Shown here one piece after another: positions 43,376-52,897 of a stretch of 64,000 nt of DNA. How positions within the stretch are numbered: position 1 is the stretch's first letter; each line of letters starts with the position of its first letter. The notes beneath the pieces were generated by a model that ran no database searches, was not told the DNA's origin, and worked only from the letters and a program-made list of their open reading frames with translations. This stretch comes from HGM04593 sp045654645 (lineage in GTDB: Bacteria; Bacteroidota; Bacteroidia; Bacteroidales; Bacteroidaceae). The stretch is taken from the NCBI GenBank assembly GCA_045654645.1, contig JAZONR010000046.1, positions 1 to 64,000 on the forward strand, in the 5' to 3' direction. The translations under genes were made by a program, and so were the position numbers.

Positions 43376-44325
43376 TAAATTGCTTTTGCTATATCATAAA
43401 CACTGTCGAAAGCGTTTATTGTATAGAAGTGAATACTTGGAACACCGTGCTGAATGAGCTCTTTGCACTGAGCAATGCTCCATTCGCGGCCCACCTGCGC
43501 CACAGCTGCATCATCCTTGCACTTAAGCACCTCGGCAACAAGCTCACCGGGAAGGTCCACGTGGAAAGTCTTTGGCAGCACATTGAGCTGTGATGCACGG
43601 TGCATAGGTTTTATACCCGGTATTATGGGAATTGTTATGCCGGCAGCCCTCGCACGTTCCACAAAGTCGAAATAACGTCGGTTATCGAAGAACATCTGTG
43701 TAACGGCGTATGCAGCACCCTCGTCGGCCTTCTGCTTGAGCACGGCCAAATCGGTGTCCATATTAGGAGCCTCCTCGTGCTTTTCGGGGTAACAGGCAAC
43801 GCCATAAGAGAAACTCTTGCCACACTCCTTCATACGTGAACCATCAACGAAAAAGCCCTCGTTAAAACGGTTTACCTGCCTTTGCAGGTCAATAGCATAC
43901 TTGTTGCCACATTTTGCAGGAGCGGTATTGGCATCACCTTTGCAGCCATCGCCACGCAGCACAAGAATATCTGTTATTCCGGAGAGTTGCAAATCTATGA
44001 GTGCATACTCGGTATCCTCCAGCGTATATCCATTGCAAAGGATATGCGGCACCACAGGGATATCATAGCGATGATGTATTGCAGCAGCCACAGCAACCGT
44101 TCCGGGCCTGCGGCGTATTGACCCAAGCGCAAACATACCGTTACCCATATTCCTGTATACAGGCTCGCTGTGATGCGTGGTAATGTTTATGTAGCCGGGA
44201 TTAAACTCCATAAGCCTGTCAATATTGCCAAACAGCCCGTTGATGCCTGCCCCCTTCAACGGCGGCAGCACCTCAAACGAAAAAGCAGTTCTTGACAAAG
44301 AGTTTATGTAATCTATTACTTGCAT
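43372..44325 (-). CDS. metF: 5,10-methylenetetrahydrofolate reductase
   Basis: A 317-aa FAD TIM-barrel enzyme that makes methyltetrahydrofolate for methionine synthesis. It has FSFEVLPPLKG, NITTHHSEP, LRGDG, GVACYPEKHEEAP, AVTQMFFD and IPGIKPM. The start at 44325 gives the family N terminus MQVIDYINSL; the longer frame from 44394 adds a sequence unlike the family. A -7-like TAACTTTG on the minus strand lies at 44417-44424, a likely promoter for metF-holB-ricT-gldH. Confidence 0.95.
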   Translation of the reverse strand: MQVIDYINSLSRTAFSFEVLPPLKGAGINGLFGNIDRLMEFNPGYINITTHHSEPVYRNMGNGMFALGSIRRRPGTVAVAAAIHHRYDIPVVPHILCNGYTLEDTEYALIDLQLSGITDILVLRGDGCKGDANTAPAKCGNKYAIDLQRQVNRFNEGFFVDGSRMKECGKSFSYGVACYPEKHEEAPNMDTDLAVLKQKADEGAAYAVTQMFFDNRRYFDFVERARAAGITIPIIPGIKPMHRASQLNVLPKTFHVDLPGELVAEVLKCKDDAAVAQVGREWSIAQCKELIQHGVPSIHFYTINAFDSVYDIAKAIY

Positions 44326-44507
44326 AGTGGAATCATAATATCGTAAAAAGAGGCAAAAACAGAAGGATATCCCTACACTCTGCCACCCACACACCCATTT
44401 GGGTATATCAAATGAACAAAGTTAGCACAATGAGTTGAAAAAACCTACCTAACAACCAAACTTTTACAACCAAAAAGCAAAAAAAGTACAACAATAGCTG
44501 CAAAAAA

Positions 44508-44530
44508 AGAGTGCCACAACTGGACACTCT
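44508..44530 (-). terminator. Terminator for the PepSY-like gene
   Basis: Read on the minus strand, AGAGTG and CACTCT arms enclose a short loop and TTTTTTT follows (plus-strand A run 44502-44508). The rest of 44395-44656 shows no coding sequence. Confidence 0.6.
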
Positions 44531-44656
44531 TTCCTATATCCACCGCCGCGCAGTGGTCCATTCAATTCATAAACAAGCCTTCGGGCGACACATTCACGCT
44601 CTTTTCAATGTTAAGATAGTATATGGTTTTTAGTAGCTGTTCACTCCAAAGGGTTT

Positions 44657-45097
44657 TCAATCGTCAATATCAACCAACTTGTAGTCCTTGTTGAAAGTCA
44701 GCTCGAAACGGTTGGACAATCTCACCTCAATCTCGTTGCGATGACGCTCAATGCCAATAACCTTCTCGCCTGCAAATTTCTCATCAACATACTTCTTTAT
44801 AGCAGCCGGAACAACATCGGCAGGCACCTCGCCATAGCGGCAATCAACCTCTTCCCAAGAACCATTGGCAGTAAACTCCAGCTTCGCACCATTGGCTAGC
44901 ATCACCTCATAAGAACGGTCAAAAACATCACGCTCCTGTTTGGCATACGTTAGTTCCACTCCCGCAAAATGAGTGTTAATAAACTGCTGCGCCTGAGCCG
45001 GCAATTGATTTTTGTTTATCACTTTGTCATTGTCGGCAACTGCCACAAAAACACCCACTGAAAAAATAGCAACCAATGTCAATAAAATCCTTTTCAT
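44657..45097 (-). CDS. PepSY-like periplasmic protein
   Basis: A 146-aa protein with a signal peptide (MKRILLTLVAIFSVGVFVAVA). Two related halves of about 60 residues (LPAQAQQFINTHFAG and VPAAIKKYVDEKFAG, each followed by two strands) match the PepSY-like, BLIP-fold family common in Bacteroidetes. It probably binds another protein or peptide in the periplasm; the partner is unknown. The start at 45097 follows the signal peptide rather than the longer frame from 45121. It is transcribed alone, divergent from rnr. Confidence 0.75.
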   Translation of the reverse strand: MKRILLTLVAIFSVGVFVAVADNDKVINKNQLPAQAQQFINTHFAGVELTYAKQERDVFDRSYEVMLANGAKLEFTANGSWEEVDCRYGEVPADVVPAAIKKYVDEKFAGEKVIGIERHRNEIEVRLSNRFELTFNKDYKLVDIDD

Positions 45098-45307
45098 AAT
45101 CTTTCTTTTTTTAATATTCATAATTCAATGTTTCAACGTTTGCGAATATCACGCTGTTCAAAAGCCATCCGCACTATTTACACTGCAAAGATTATACCCA
45201 ATTCTGAAATGAAATTGAAATTTCAAAAAAATCAATGAAAAAATCAATAAAAACTATTCTGAGGGGATTTACACAGGCTGATGCATTTTTGCAGAATTTA
45301 AAACAAC

Positions 45308-45341
45308 TTTGTTGCAATATGCTGTTTTATTACTAATTTAG
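45308..45341 (+). promoter_or_regulatory. Possible rnr promoter
   Basis: TTTG at 45308-45311 and TAATTTAG at 45334-45341, 22 bases apart. The -7 element has one mismatch and the spacing is long, so this is a moderate match. The rest of 45122-45362 is AT-rich and holds no gene. Confidence 0.4.
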
Positions 45342-45362
45342 CCGAAAATAAACTCAAATCTT

Positions 45363-47510
45363 ATGTCAAAGAAAGGTGGAAAAGGCAAAGGACGCCTGAA
45401 CAAGAATGTTATAGTGGAAATGCTTGTTGAGTTTTTCAACCGCAACGACAGCAAGCTCATAAGTCCAAAGGAGATTTTCAGGGAGCTTTGTCTCACAACC
45501 ACATCGGCAAGAACACTGTGTGTGCAGGTTCTCGATGATATGGTTTTCGACGGCTACCTTGTTGAGCCCGAATTCAGGAGATATCGCCTGGCAAACAACG
45601 TATCGGTACTTGTGGGAACCTTCTCGCGCAACAAAGACGGTTTCAACGAATTCTACCCCGAGGACGGCAGCGACCCCATACTCATAAGCGAACGCAATTC
45701 GGCCCACGCGCTAACCGATGACATTGTGCGTGTAGCACTCTTTGCACGCAGGCGCGGACGCGGGCGCGAAGGTGAAGTGGTAGAAATAATCAAGCGCACA
45801 CACAACACCTTTGTGGGCGAGCTTCACGTTGAGAAGCACTATGCCTTCCTCATCACCGAGAGCCGCATAATGCCAAACGACATTTTCATCCCCAAAGACT
45901 TGCTCAAGGGTGGAAAGAACGGCGAGAAAGCCGTTGTAAAGCTACTCGAATGGCCTATGGACAGCAAAAATCCTGTGGGCAAAGTAATTGACATCCTTGG
46001 AAAGAGCGGCGACAACAACACCGAGATGAACGCCATCCTTGCCGAGTATGGACTCCCATACAACTACCCCATTGCCGTTGAGCAGGCAGCAAGCAAATTA
46101 CCATCCGACATAACAGAAGAGGAGATTGCATTGCGTCGCGATTTCCGCAACACAACCACCTTCACCATTGACCCGGCCGATGCCAAGGACTTCGATGATG
46201 CACTCTCAATATGCAGCGCAGGCGAAGGAGTGTGGGAAATTGGCGTACACATTGCCGATGTTTCGCACTACGTTACCGAAGGCAGCATAATAGACAAGGA
46301 GGCATTCAAACGAGCCACATCAATCTATCTTGTAGACCGCACAATACCAATGTTGCCCGAACACCTGTGCAACTTCCTCTGTTCACTGCGCCCTAATGAA
46401 GAGAAACTGACCTACTCCGTTGTCTTCACAATGAACGAAAAGGCCGAGGTGAAGAAATTTGAGATCACCCGAGGCGTTATAAAGAGCAACCGCCGCTTCA
46501 CCTATGAGGAGGCACAGGAAATAATAGAGAAGGGCGAGGGCGAATACAGCGCCGAAATAGCCACCCTCAACAAACTGGCACAGCAGATGCGCGCAAAGCG
46601 TTTCCAGGCAGGTGCCATCGACTTCCAGCAAGCACAGGTACACTTCCGCCTCGACGATAAAGGCAAACCGCTTTCGGTCTATTTCAGCGAGAGCAACGAA
46701 TCACACCAGCTCATCGAGGAGTTTATGCTGCTTGCCAACCGCACGGTAGCCGAAAAGATAGGACAGAAAGCCCCCGGCAACACCCCCAAGACATTTGTCT
46801 ATCGCATACACGACCAACCCAACCCCGAGAAGCTCTCAATGCTTGCCAAGTTTGTGACCAAGCTCGGCTATAAGATGAAAAGCGCTCAGGGACGCAGCAC
46901 ATCGGCCAATGCCCTCAACAGCCTGCTCAAGGAGGTGCACGGCAGCAAAGAGCAGAATGTCATTGAACAGATATCATTGAGAACAATGCAGAAGGCCCGC
47001 TACTCCACCGGCAACATAGGGCACTATGGCCTGGCATTCCGCTACTATACCCACTTCACCTCCCCCATACGCCGCTACCCCGACCTCTTGGTACATCGTC
47101 TGCTTACACGCTATCTCACACAGGGAGCACGCACTGTGAGCCAGTCAAAATATGAGGACCTCTGCGAGCACTGCTCGGCCCAGGAACAGGTGGCTGCAAA
47201 TGCAGAACGCGCCAGCATAAAGTATAAGCAGGTGGAATTTATGAGCGAACACATTGGCGAGGAGTATGACGCCGTAATCAGCGGTGTTACCGAGTGGGGT
47301 ATATATGCCGAAATAAATGATAACAAGTGCGAGGGTATGATACCGATGCGCACTCTCGAGGACGACTACTATGAGTTCGACGATGCCAACTACTGCATCA
47401 TCGGTCGCCGCCACAAGCGCAAGTTCACCATAGGCGACGAGGTGCGCATACGCATTGTACGCGCCAATCTCGACCGCAAGCAACTCGACTTTGAGCTTAT
47501 ATCAGATTAA
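45363..47510 (+). CDS. rnr: Ribonuclease R
   Basis: A 715-aa 3'-5' exoribonuclease that degrades structured RNA. N-terminal helix-turn-helix and cold-shock domains (about 10-230) precede the RNB catalytic domain with DPADAKDFDDALS (about 268-280, metal Asp residues) and HYGLAFRYYTHFTSPIRRYPDL-type blocks (seen as HYGLAFRYYTHF and TSPIRRYPDL). A C-terminal S1 domain (GVTEWGIYAE) closes it. The length is normal. Confidence 0.96.
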   Translation: MSKKGGKGKGRLNKNVIVEMLVEFFNRNDSKLISPKEIFRELCLTTTSARTLCVQVLDDMVFDGYLVEPEFRRYRLANNVSVLVGTFSRNKDGFNEFYPEDGSDPILISERNSAHALTDDIVRVALFARRRGRGREGEVVEIIKRTHNTFVGELHVEKHYAFLITESRIMPNDIFIPKDLLKGGKNGEKAVVKLLEWPMDSKNPVGKVIDILGKSGDNNTEMNAILAEYGLPYNYPIAVEQAASKLPSDITEEEIALRRDFRNTTTFTIDPADAKDFDDALSICSAGEGVWEIGVHIADVSHYVTEGSIIDKEAFKRATSIYLVDRTIPMLPEHLCNFLCSLRPNEEKLTYSVVFTMNEKAEVKKFEITRGVIKSNRRFTYEEAQEIIEKGEGEYSAEIATLNKLAQQMRAKRFQAGAIDFQQAQVHFRLDDKGKPLSVYFSESNESHQLIEEFMLLANRTVAEKIGQKAPGNTPKTFVYRIHDQPNPEKLSMLAKFVTKLGYKMKSAQGRSTSANALNSLLKEVHGSKEQNVIEQISLRTMQKARYSTGNIGHYGLAFRYYTHFTSPIRRYPDLLVHRLLTRYLTQGARTVSQSKYEDLCEHCSAQEQVAANAERASIKYKQVEFMSEHIGEEYDAVISGVTEWGIYAEINDNKCEGMIPMRTLEDDYYEFDDANYCIIGRRHKRKFTIGDEVRIRIVRANLDRKQLDFELISD

Positions 47511-47572
47511 AAGGCCCCTGTTTGAAGTTTTTTTCAACACAAACATCTCCCTTGTAACTGTAAGACAACAAA

Positions 47573-48259
47573 ATGAAACTGCTGATAATTGAAGACGACA
47601 ACTCGCTGCGCGAGATTATGCATCGCGCACTCACAAGAGAAGGCTATGTGGTGGAGGTTGCACCAACATATTTCGAAGCCTGCGACAAAATTGCAGGATA
47701 CAGCTACGACTGTATTCTGCTCGACATTATGCTGCCCGACGGAGACGGCCTACGCCTGCTTGAACAGATAAAAGCACTCAACAACGACGAGAGGGTGATA
47801 ATAATATCTGCACGCGATTCACTTGATGACAAGATAGAGGGCCTGGACCTTGGTGCCGACGACTACCTGCCCAAGCCCTTTTATATGGCCGAGCTATCGG
47901 CACGCATCAAAAGCGTAATGCGTCGCGGAGCGGGAGCCGTAAACAAGACAATGAGTGCAGGAAACATAACACTCGACCTTCAGAGCCGCCACGCCACCGT
48001 TGAAGGCAACGCCATTGCACTGCTAAAGAAGGAGTTTGATATTCTCCTCTACTTTATGCAACGCCCCGGACACATCATAGACAAAGCCGTTCTTGCCGAG
48101 GCCGTGTGGGGCGACCACATTGATATGGTAGACAACTTCCAGTTTGTCTATGCACAGATAAAAAATTTGCGCAAGAAACTCGCCGACGCCGGCGCCGACA
48201 CCAATATTAAGGCCGTCTATGGCTTTGGATATAAATTTACTGAACAGAAAGAACAATGA
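47573..48259 (+). CDS. OmpR-family response regulator
   Basis: A 228-aa two-component regulator. The receiver domain (1-115) has the acidic pair E7-D8-D9, phospho-acceptor D51 (ILLDIMLPD) and Lys near 101 (DDYLPKPF). The C-terminal winged helix (about 125-226) ends in VYGFGYKF. It overlaps the kinase gene by four bases. Its target genes cannot be seen from the sequence. Confidence 0.93.
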   Translation: MKLLIIEDDNSLREIMHRALTREGYVVEVAPTYFEACDKIAGYSYDCILLDIMLPDGDGLRLLEQIKALNNDERVIIISARDSLDDKIEGLDLGADDYLPKPFYMAELSARIKSVMRRGAGAVNKTMSAGNITLDLQSRHATVEGNAIALLKKEFDILLYFMQRPGHIIDKAVLAEAVWGDHIDMVDNFQFVYAQIKNLRKKLADAGADTNIKAVYGFGYKFTEQKEQ

Positions 48260-49518
48260 AACTAATCTACCGACTCACAAAAAGACTCGCCATCATACTC
48301 CTGCCCATAATGCTTTTGTGGGCAGGCATATTCTACTATGCAATGGTCAATGAGATAAATGATGAGACCGATGACAGCCTCGAGGACTATGCTGCACTCA
48401 TTGTGCAGCGCATATTGGATGGCGATGAGCTACCCTCTCCCGGCAACGGCAGCAACAACACCTATTCTATTGAGGTAGTGCCGCAACAAGAGCACTCAAA
48501 AAGTTTCGAGGACAGAGAGGTGTACATTCCACAGAAAGGCGAGACAGAGCCTGCACGCACACTCACAATGGTCTTCAACGACAGGTTTGGCATAACCTAC
48601 AGACTCACAGTCTCCACCCCCACTTTTGAGAGAAATGATGTGATAAGAGCAGTGCTACTCTACCTCACACTACTCTACGTTTTACTTTTGGGCACAGTGC
48701 TTCTTGCAACAACACTTGTGTTCAGATACACAATGCGCCCACTCTACTCACTGCTTAAGTGGCTCGACAAATACCGCCCCGGGGACGGCGTGGATAACCT
48801 TCCCACAACAACGTCTATAATAGAATTCCAAAAACTAACACACGCCGCACGTACCACAATCCTACGCGCGGAAGAGCAGATAGGCCGGCAAAAACAGTTC
48901 ATTGGCAATGCCTCGCACGAACTACAAACGCCGCTCGCCATCCTGGGCACACGCATAGAGTGGCTCATTGACAACACGCAGCTCACCGAGGAACAGTTCA
49001 CCGAACTCACCAAGATGCGCCAGTCGTTGCACCGTCTCTCACGCCTGAACCGCACACTGCTGTTGCTCTCAAAGATAGATAACGGACAGTTCCCCGACAG
49101 AGATGAAGTGGACATTGCAACCATCGCAAAGAACGAGCTTGAAATATACACCGACATATTTGCCGACAAAGGAATTCAAAGCAACACAGAGCTGCCCGAA
49201 AGATTTATTGTCAAAATGGATGAGTCGCTTGCCACCACCCTTGTAACCAATCTGCTGAAAAATGCCTTTCTGCACACAGAGCAGGGCGGCAAGATAGATA
49301 TCGGCATAGAGAATGGGAAGCTCACTATTGGCAACAGTGGAAGCCAACCGCTTGACAGCAGCAAGATATTCGACCGCTTCTACACAAGCGGCACAAGCGG
49401 CTCCACAGGCCTGGGATTGGCATTGGTTAAGTCAATAGCCGATTTCTACAATTTCGGCATAAGCTATCGATACAATAACGGCAAGCATCTCTTTGAGATA
49501 AAGTTCCGACAGAATTAA
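48256..49518 (+). CDS. Sensor histidine kinase
   Basis: A 420-aa kinase with two membrane helices (about 10-30 and 130-155) around a periplasmic sensor of about 100 residues, a HAMP-like linker, the phospho-acceptor H221 in SHELQTPLAILGTRIEWL, and ATPase boxes NLLKNAFLH (N), and GLGLALVKSIADFY (G2). Its partner is the regulator directly upstream. The sensor domain is not recognised, so the signal is unknown. Confidence 0.93.
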   Translation: MKLIYRLTKRLAIILLPIMLLWAGIFYYAMVNEINDETDDSLEDYAALIVQRILDGDELPSPGNGSNNTYSIEVVPQQEHSKSFEDREVYIPQKGETEPARTLTMVFNDRFGITYRLTVSTPTFERNDVIRAVLLYLTLLYVLLLGTVLLATTLVFRYTMRPLYSLLKWLDKYRPGDGVDNLPTTTSIIEFQKLTHAARTTILRAEEQIGRQKQFIGNASHELQTPLAILGTRIEWLIDNTQLTEEQFTELTKMRQSLHRLSRLNRTLLLLSKIDNGQFPDRDEVDIATIAKNELEIYTDIFADKGIQSNTELPERFIVKMDESLATTLVTNLLKNAFLHTEQGGKIDIGIENGKLTIGNSGSQPLDSSKIFDRFYTSGTSGSTGLGLALVKSIADFYNFGISYRYNNGKHLFEIKFRQN

Positions 49519-49547
49519 CAACCAGGATAGTACTACAATAAATGAAG

Positions 49548-49610
49548 CTGACTAAAAAGGCTCTTTTGTTGTTATACTCGCAAGTCTAAAAACAGCTCTT
49601 TTTAGTCAAC
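49548..49610 (+). terminator. Imperfect inverted repeat after the kinase gene
   Basis: CTGACTAAAAAGGCT (49548-49562) and AGCTCTTTTTAGTCAAC (49594-49610) pair over most of their length around a 31-base loop. It probably ends the regulator-kinase transcript. Confidence 0.5.
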
Positions 49611-49616
49611 TTCTCA

Positions 49617-49646
49617 CAAACGAGGGTGCCCGGGCACCCTCGTTTG
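49617..49646. terminator. 30-base perfect palindrome, terminator family copy 1
   Basis: CAAACGAGGGTGCCC (49617-49631) is followed directly by its exact complement (49632-49646). It lies 15 bases after the nrdG stop side and serves convergent genes. A close relative is at 52777-52818. Confidence 0.8.
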
Positions 49647-49660
49647 CAAAAGACATATCC

Positions 49661-50155
49661 CTATTCGCGAAACAGAACCACACAGCCCTGTTCAAGCGAT
49701 TTTCTCACATCTATTATCCTTTGGTTGCTGCTGCCACGGAAAGGCAGTTCTTCACTCTTCAAAGCCTCAACGAAACGCCCGTCAACAAGCACATCAATGC
49801 TCTCAAGCAGCTCACGCTGTTGCGCGTTAAGCAGAATATCCTCGAACAGGTAGCCTGTGTAGCACCAGATATTCTTTGCGCTGCGCTCCTTTATGGCACG
49901 GGCTAACGCCGCAAACCCCGCAGGCTGAAACATAGGGTCGCCACCCGAGAATGTAACATCGGCAAAAGGGTCGGCAAGTACAATTTCAAGTACCTCCTCA
50001 ACCTCCATCGCTTTGCCGTTGGCAATGTCCCACGACTGGGGATTATGACAACCGGGGCAACGGTTGGGGCAACCTGCGCAATAGACGGTGGTGCGAAAAC
50101 CGGGACCATCGACAGTGGTATCCTCGACAATCTCAAGGATAGAGAGAGTTGCCAT
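49661..50155 (-). CDS. nrdG: Anaerobic ribonucleotide reductase activase
   Basis: A 164-aa radical-SAM enzyme that installs the glycyl radical on NrdD. The cluster motif C29-PNR-C33-PG-C36 is preceded by C26, and the SAM-binding block FSGGDPMFQPA follows. It lies 1 base after nrdD on the same strand. Confidence 0.95.
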   Translation of the reverse strand: MATLSILEIVEDTTVDGPGFRTTVYCAGCPNRCPGCHNPQSWDIANGKAMEVEEVLEIVLADPFADVTFSGGDPMFQPAGFAALARAIKERSAKNIWCYTGYLFEDILLNAQQRELLESIDVLVDGRFVEALKSEELPFRGSSNQRIIDVRKSLEQGCVVLFRE

Positions 50156-50156
50156 A

Positions 50157-52364
50157 TTATTCGTGTATCACTCGGTCGTTCAACTCGGAAAGCTTAGCCT
50201 TGTTCCAGCGGTCGGTAGTTCCCACAAGATAACCGGTGATGCGCTGCAGCTTGTCAAGGTTCTTGCTGCCACACTTCGGACACACCTCAAGGTTCTTTGC
50301 CGAGTTCTCAAATCCGCAGTCGAGGCAACGGTTGCGGTTGTGGTTCACAGAGCCGTAACCAATATTATAGGCATCCATCATATCAACCACGCGCATTATA
50401 GCTTCGGGGTTGTGTGTTGCATCGCCATCCATCTCTACATAGAATATGTGGCCACCACCCGTCAGAGCGTGGTAGGGAGCCTCAACCTCGGCCTTATGTC
50501 GGGCACTGCACTTGTAGTAGACAGGCACGTGATTGCTATTTGTGTAGTAGTCGCGGTCGGTTATGCCGGGCAGCACGCCATAACGCTTGCGGTCGCCGCG
50601 TGTAAAACGGCCCGAGAGGCCCTCGGCCGGTGTCGCAAGCACGCTGTAGTTGTGCTGATACTTCTCCGAGAAGCTGTTTGCACGGTCGCGCATATATGTA
50701 ACAATGCGCAAACCAAGTTCCTGCGCCTCCTCACTCTCGCCGTGATGCTGTCCAATGAGCGCAACAAGACACTCGGCAAGCCCAATAAAGCCAATACCCA
50801 AAGTACCCTGGTTTATTACAGAAGCAATGGTATCACCAGGCTTCAGTTTATCGCAGCCCACCCAAAGGGCCGACATAAGCAGCGGGAACTGCTTTGCAAA
50901 GGCACTCTTTTGGAACTCCATACGCTCGTGCAACTGCTGCGCTGCAATATCGAGCAAACTGTCAAGCTTTGCAAAGAAAAGCGATATGCGCTCCTCCTTG
51001 TTGGGCACCTCCATACACTCTATCGCAAGACGCACAATGTTTATTGTGGAGAACGAAAGGTTACCGCGGCCCACAGATGTTTTGGGGCCGAAGCGATTCT
51101 CGAACACACGTGTGCGGCAACCCATTGTCGCCACCTCGTGCATATAACGTTTGGGGTCATCGGCCCTCCACTCCTCACTTTGGTTAAACGTAGCATCCAA
51201 GTTTAGGAAGTTGGGGAAGAAACGACGCGCTGTAACCTTGCAGGCAAGCTGATAGAGGTCGTAATTGCGGTCTGTGGGCAGATAGCTCACGCCACGTTTC
51301 TTTTTCCAAATCTGTATGGGGAAAATTGCTGTCTCGCCATTGCCCACACCGCGATAGGTGCTGTTCAACAGCTCACGTATGATGCAACGACCCTCGGCCG
51401 ATGTATCGGTACCATAGTTGATTGAACTGAACACAACCTGATTGCCGCCACGTGAGTGTATGGTATTCATATTGTGTATAAAAGCCTCCATAGCCTGGTG
51501 CACACGTGCCACAGTCTTGTTCATAGCGTGCTGCATTATGCGCTCATCGCCACTTAAAAAGTCAAGAGGCTGCTGCAGATAATCCTCAACCTCCTTATCA
51601 TAGAGGTGGGCATAGCTTGCGCCTGTAAGTTCCTCAATAGCCTTTAGCTCTTCAATGAAACTTGTTCTCACATAGGGCGCAAGATAAAAGTCAAATGCAG
51701 GAATTGCCTGACCACCGTGCATCTCGTTCTGCGCAGTCTCCAGTGAGATGCAGGCCATTATGCTTGCTGTCTCAATGCGCTTTGCAGGACGCGATTCACC
51801 GTGTCCGGCATTGAAGCCATTGATAAGAATGTTGTCGAGCGGATGCTGACAACAAGTAAGGCTCTTTGTGGGATAGTAATCCTTGTCGTGAATATGCAGA
51901 TAGTTATTGCTTACAGCATCCACCACCTCCTCGCTCAACAGAAAGTCATCAACGAAAGGTTTTGTTGTCTCACTTGCGAACTTCATCATCATTCCCGCCG
52001 GGGTGTCGGCGTTCATATTGGCATTCTCACGTGTAACATCGTTGGACTGGATGTTGATAATCTCCTGGAAGACATCTCTGGTCTTGGCCTTGCGGGCAAT
52101 GCGGCGCTGGTTGCGATAGGAGATATACTTCTTGGCCACATCCTTGCGGCTACTCTTCATCAACTCAAGCTCCACCATATCCTGTATGGCCTCCACTGTC
52201 ATCTGCGCATCGCCACGGAACGAAATGTGGTCGGCTATCTGACGAATGAGCGACATATCCTCACCCTTTTCGGTGTGGAGCATAGCCTTACGAATGGCTG
52301 TAATAATCTTTTCCTCGTTAAAGCCGACAATACGCCCGTCGCGCTTCACAACTGTCTGTATCAT
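50157..52364 (-). CDS. nrdD: Anaerobic ribonucleoside-triphosphate reductase
   Basis: A 735-aa class III reductase that makes deoxynucleotides without oxygen. An N-terminal ATP-cone (VVKRDGRIVGFNEEKI) is the allosteric site; a zinc module CLDCGFENSAKNLEVCPKCGS lies near the C terminus, and the glycyl-radical site RITGYL is 25 residues from the end. The start at 52364 gives MIQTVVKRDG; 14 more residues are possible from 52406 but overlap the promoter. This fits an anaerobe. Confidence 0.96.
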   Translation of the reverse strand: MIQTVVKRDGRIVGFNEEKIITAIRKAMLHTEKGEDMSLIRQIADHISFRGDAQMTVEAIQDMVELELMKSSRKDVAKKYISYRNQRRIARKAKTRDVFQEIINIQSNDVTRENANMNADTPAGMMMKFASETTKPFVDDFLLSEEVVDAVSNNYLHIHDKDYYPTKSLTCCQHPLDNILINGFNAGHGESRPAKRIETASIMACISLETAQNEMHGGQAIPAFDFYLAPYVRTSFIEELKAIEELTGASYAHLYDKEVEDYLQQPLDFLSGDERIMQHAMNKTVARVHQAMEAFIHNMNTIHSRGGNQVVFSSINYGTDTSAEGRCIIRELLNSTYRGVGNGETAIFPIQIWKKKRGVSYLPTDRNYDLYQLACKVTARRFFPNFLNLDATFNQSEEWRADDPKRYMHEVATMGCRTRVFENRFGPKTSVGRGNLSFSTINIVRLAIECMEVPNKEERISLFFAKLDSLLDIAAQQLHERMEFQKSAFAKQFPLLMSALWVGCDKLKPGDTIASVINQGTLGIGFIGLAECLVALIGQHHGESEEAQELGLRIVTYMRDRANSFSEKYQHNYSVLATPAEGLSGRFTRGDRKRYGVLPGITDRDYYTNSNHVPVYYKCSARHKAEVEAPYHALTGGGHIFYVEMDGDATHNPEAIMRVVDMMDAYNIGYGSVNHNRNRCLDCGFENSAKNLEVCPKCGSKNLDKLQRITGYLVGTTDRWNKAKLSELNDRVIHE

Positions 52365-52403
52365 ATAATTGGTTGGATTTTTATTTCTTCGAAATAGTAG
52401 TTG

Positions 52404-52432
52404 CAAAAATAACCATTTTGCACAAAAGGCAA
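52404..52432 (-). promoter_or_regulatory. Promoter of nrdD-nrdG
   Basis: On the minus strand, TTG (complement of 52430-52432), 18 bases, then TATTTTTG (complement of 52404-52411). It is well placed about 40 bases before the nrdD start and argues against the longer nrdD start at 52406. Confidence 0.65.
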
Positions 52433-52601
52433 TGTTAAAAACCGTAGTTTTTTTTCACAAAGTTTTTCTCGCTGCAAAATTATTTTAAGAGCGTTTAGAA
52501 ATAAAAAAACAGCTATCGCTTTGCATTCAGCAAACTTTTGACTACATTGCACAGCGACAACTTGTGTCGCACTTTCTTAAACCCTTTAAAACAGCCGCAC
52601 T

Positions 52602-52772
52602 ATGAATATTTGGATTGTAATAGTAGGAGTTCTTGTTGTGGCATTTGCATCAAAGGCCATCTACAAGCTTATGCGCAGGAAGCGCAAGGGTTATCACTCG
52701 GACCTCTCCACCCGCAACAAACGCAAACTATTCATCAACCGTTTCAAACACCTTGAAGGGTTGGGAGACTGA
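52602..52772 (+). CDS. Small membrane protein, 56 aa
   Basis: An ATG-to-TGA frame of 57 codons encodes a 56-residue protein: one N-terminal helix (MNIWIVIVGVLVVAFASKAIY), then a strongly basic stretch (KLMRRKRKG) and a hydrophilic tail ending FKHLEGLGD. By the positive-inside rule the tail is cytoplasmic. Codon use is like the core genes. It lies alone between nrdD and pepP and ends 4 bases before a shared terminator. The family is not recognised. Confidence 0.65.
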   Translation: MNIWIVIVGVLVVAFASKAIYKLMRRKRKGYHSDLSTRNKRKLFINRFKHLEGLGD

Positions 52773-52776
52773 CATA

Positions 52777-52818
52777 GCAAATGAGGGTGCCCAAAATTAA
52801 AGGGGCACCCTCGTTTGC
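52777..52818. terminator. Terminator family copy 2
   Basis: GCAAATGAGGGTGCCC (52777-52792) and GGGCACCCTCGTTTGC (52803-52818) pair with one mismatch around a 10-base loop. Related to the palindrome at 49617-49646. It can stop both the small plus-strand gene and the pepP operon. Confidence 0.85.
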
Positions 52819-52897
52819 TTAGAGGTTGGACAAGAAAGAGCTATTTTCAACCGGCCTCCTTCAAGATACTTTCTACAAAATATGTACCTGCCGTTTT

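Noticed and set aside
50088..51206. 372-aa open frame on the plus strand opposite nrdD
   Set aside because: nrdD is certain on the minus strand; this frame has no domain, and its composition is that of a reverse-strand shadow.
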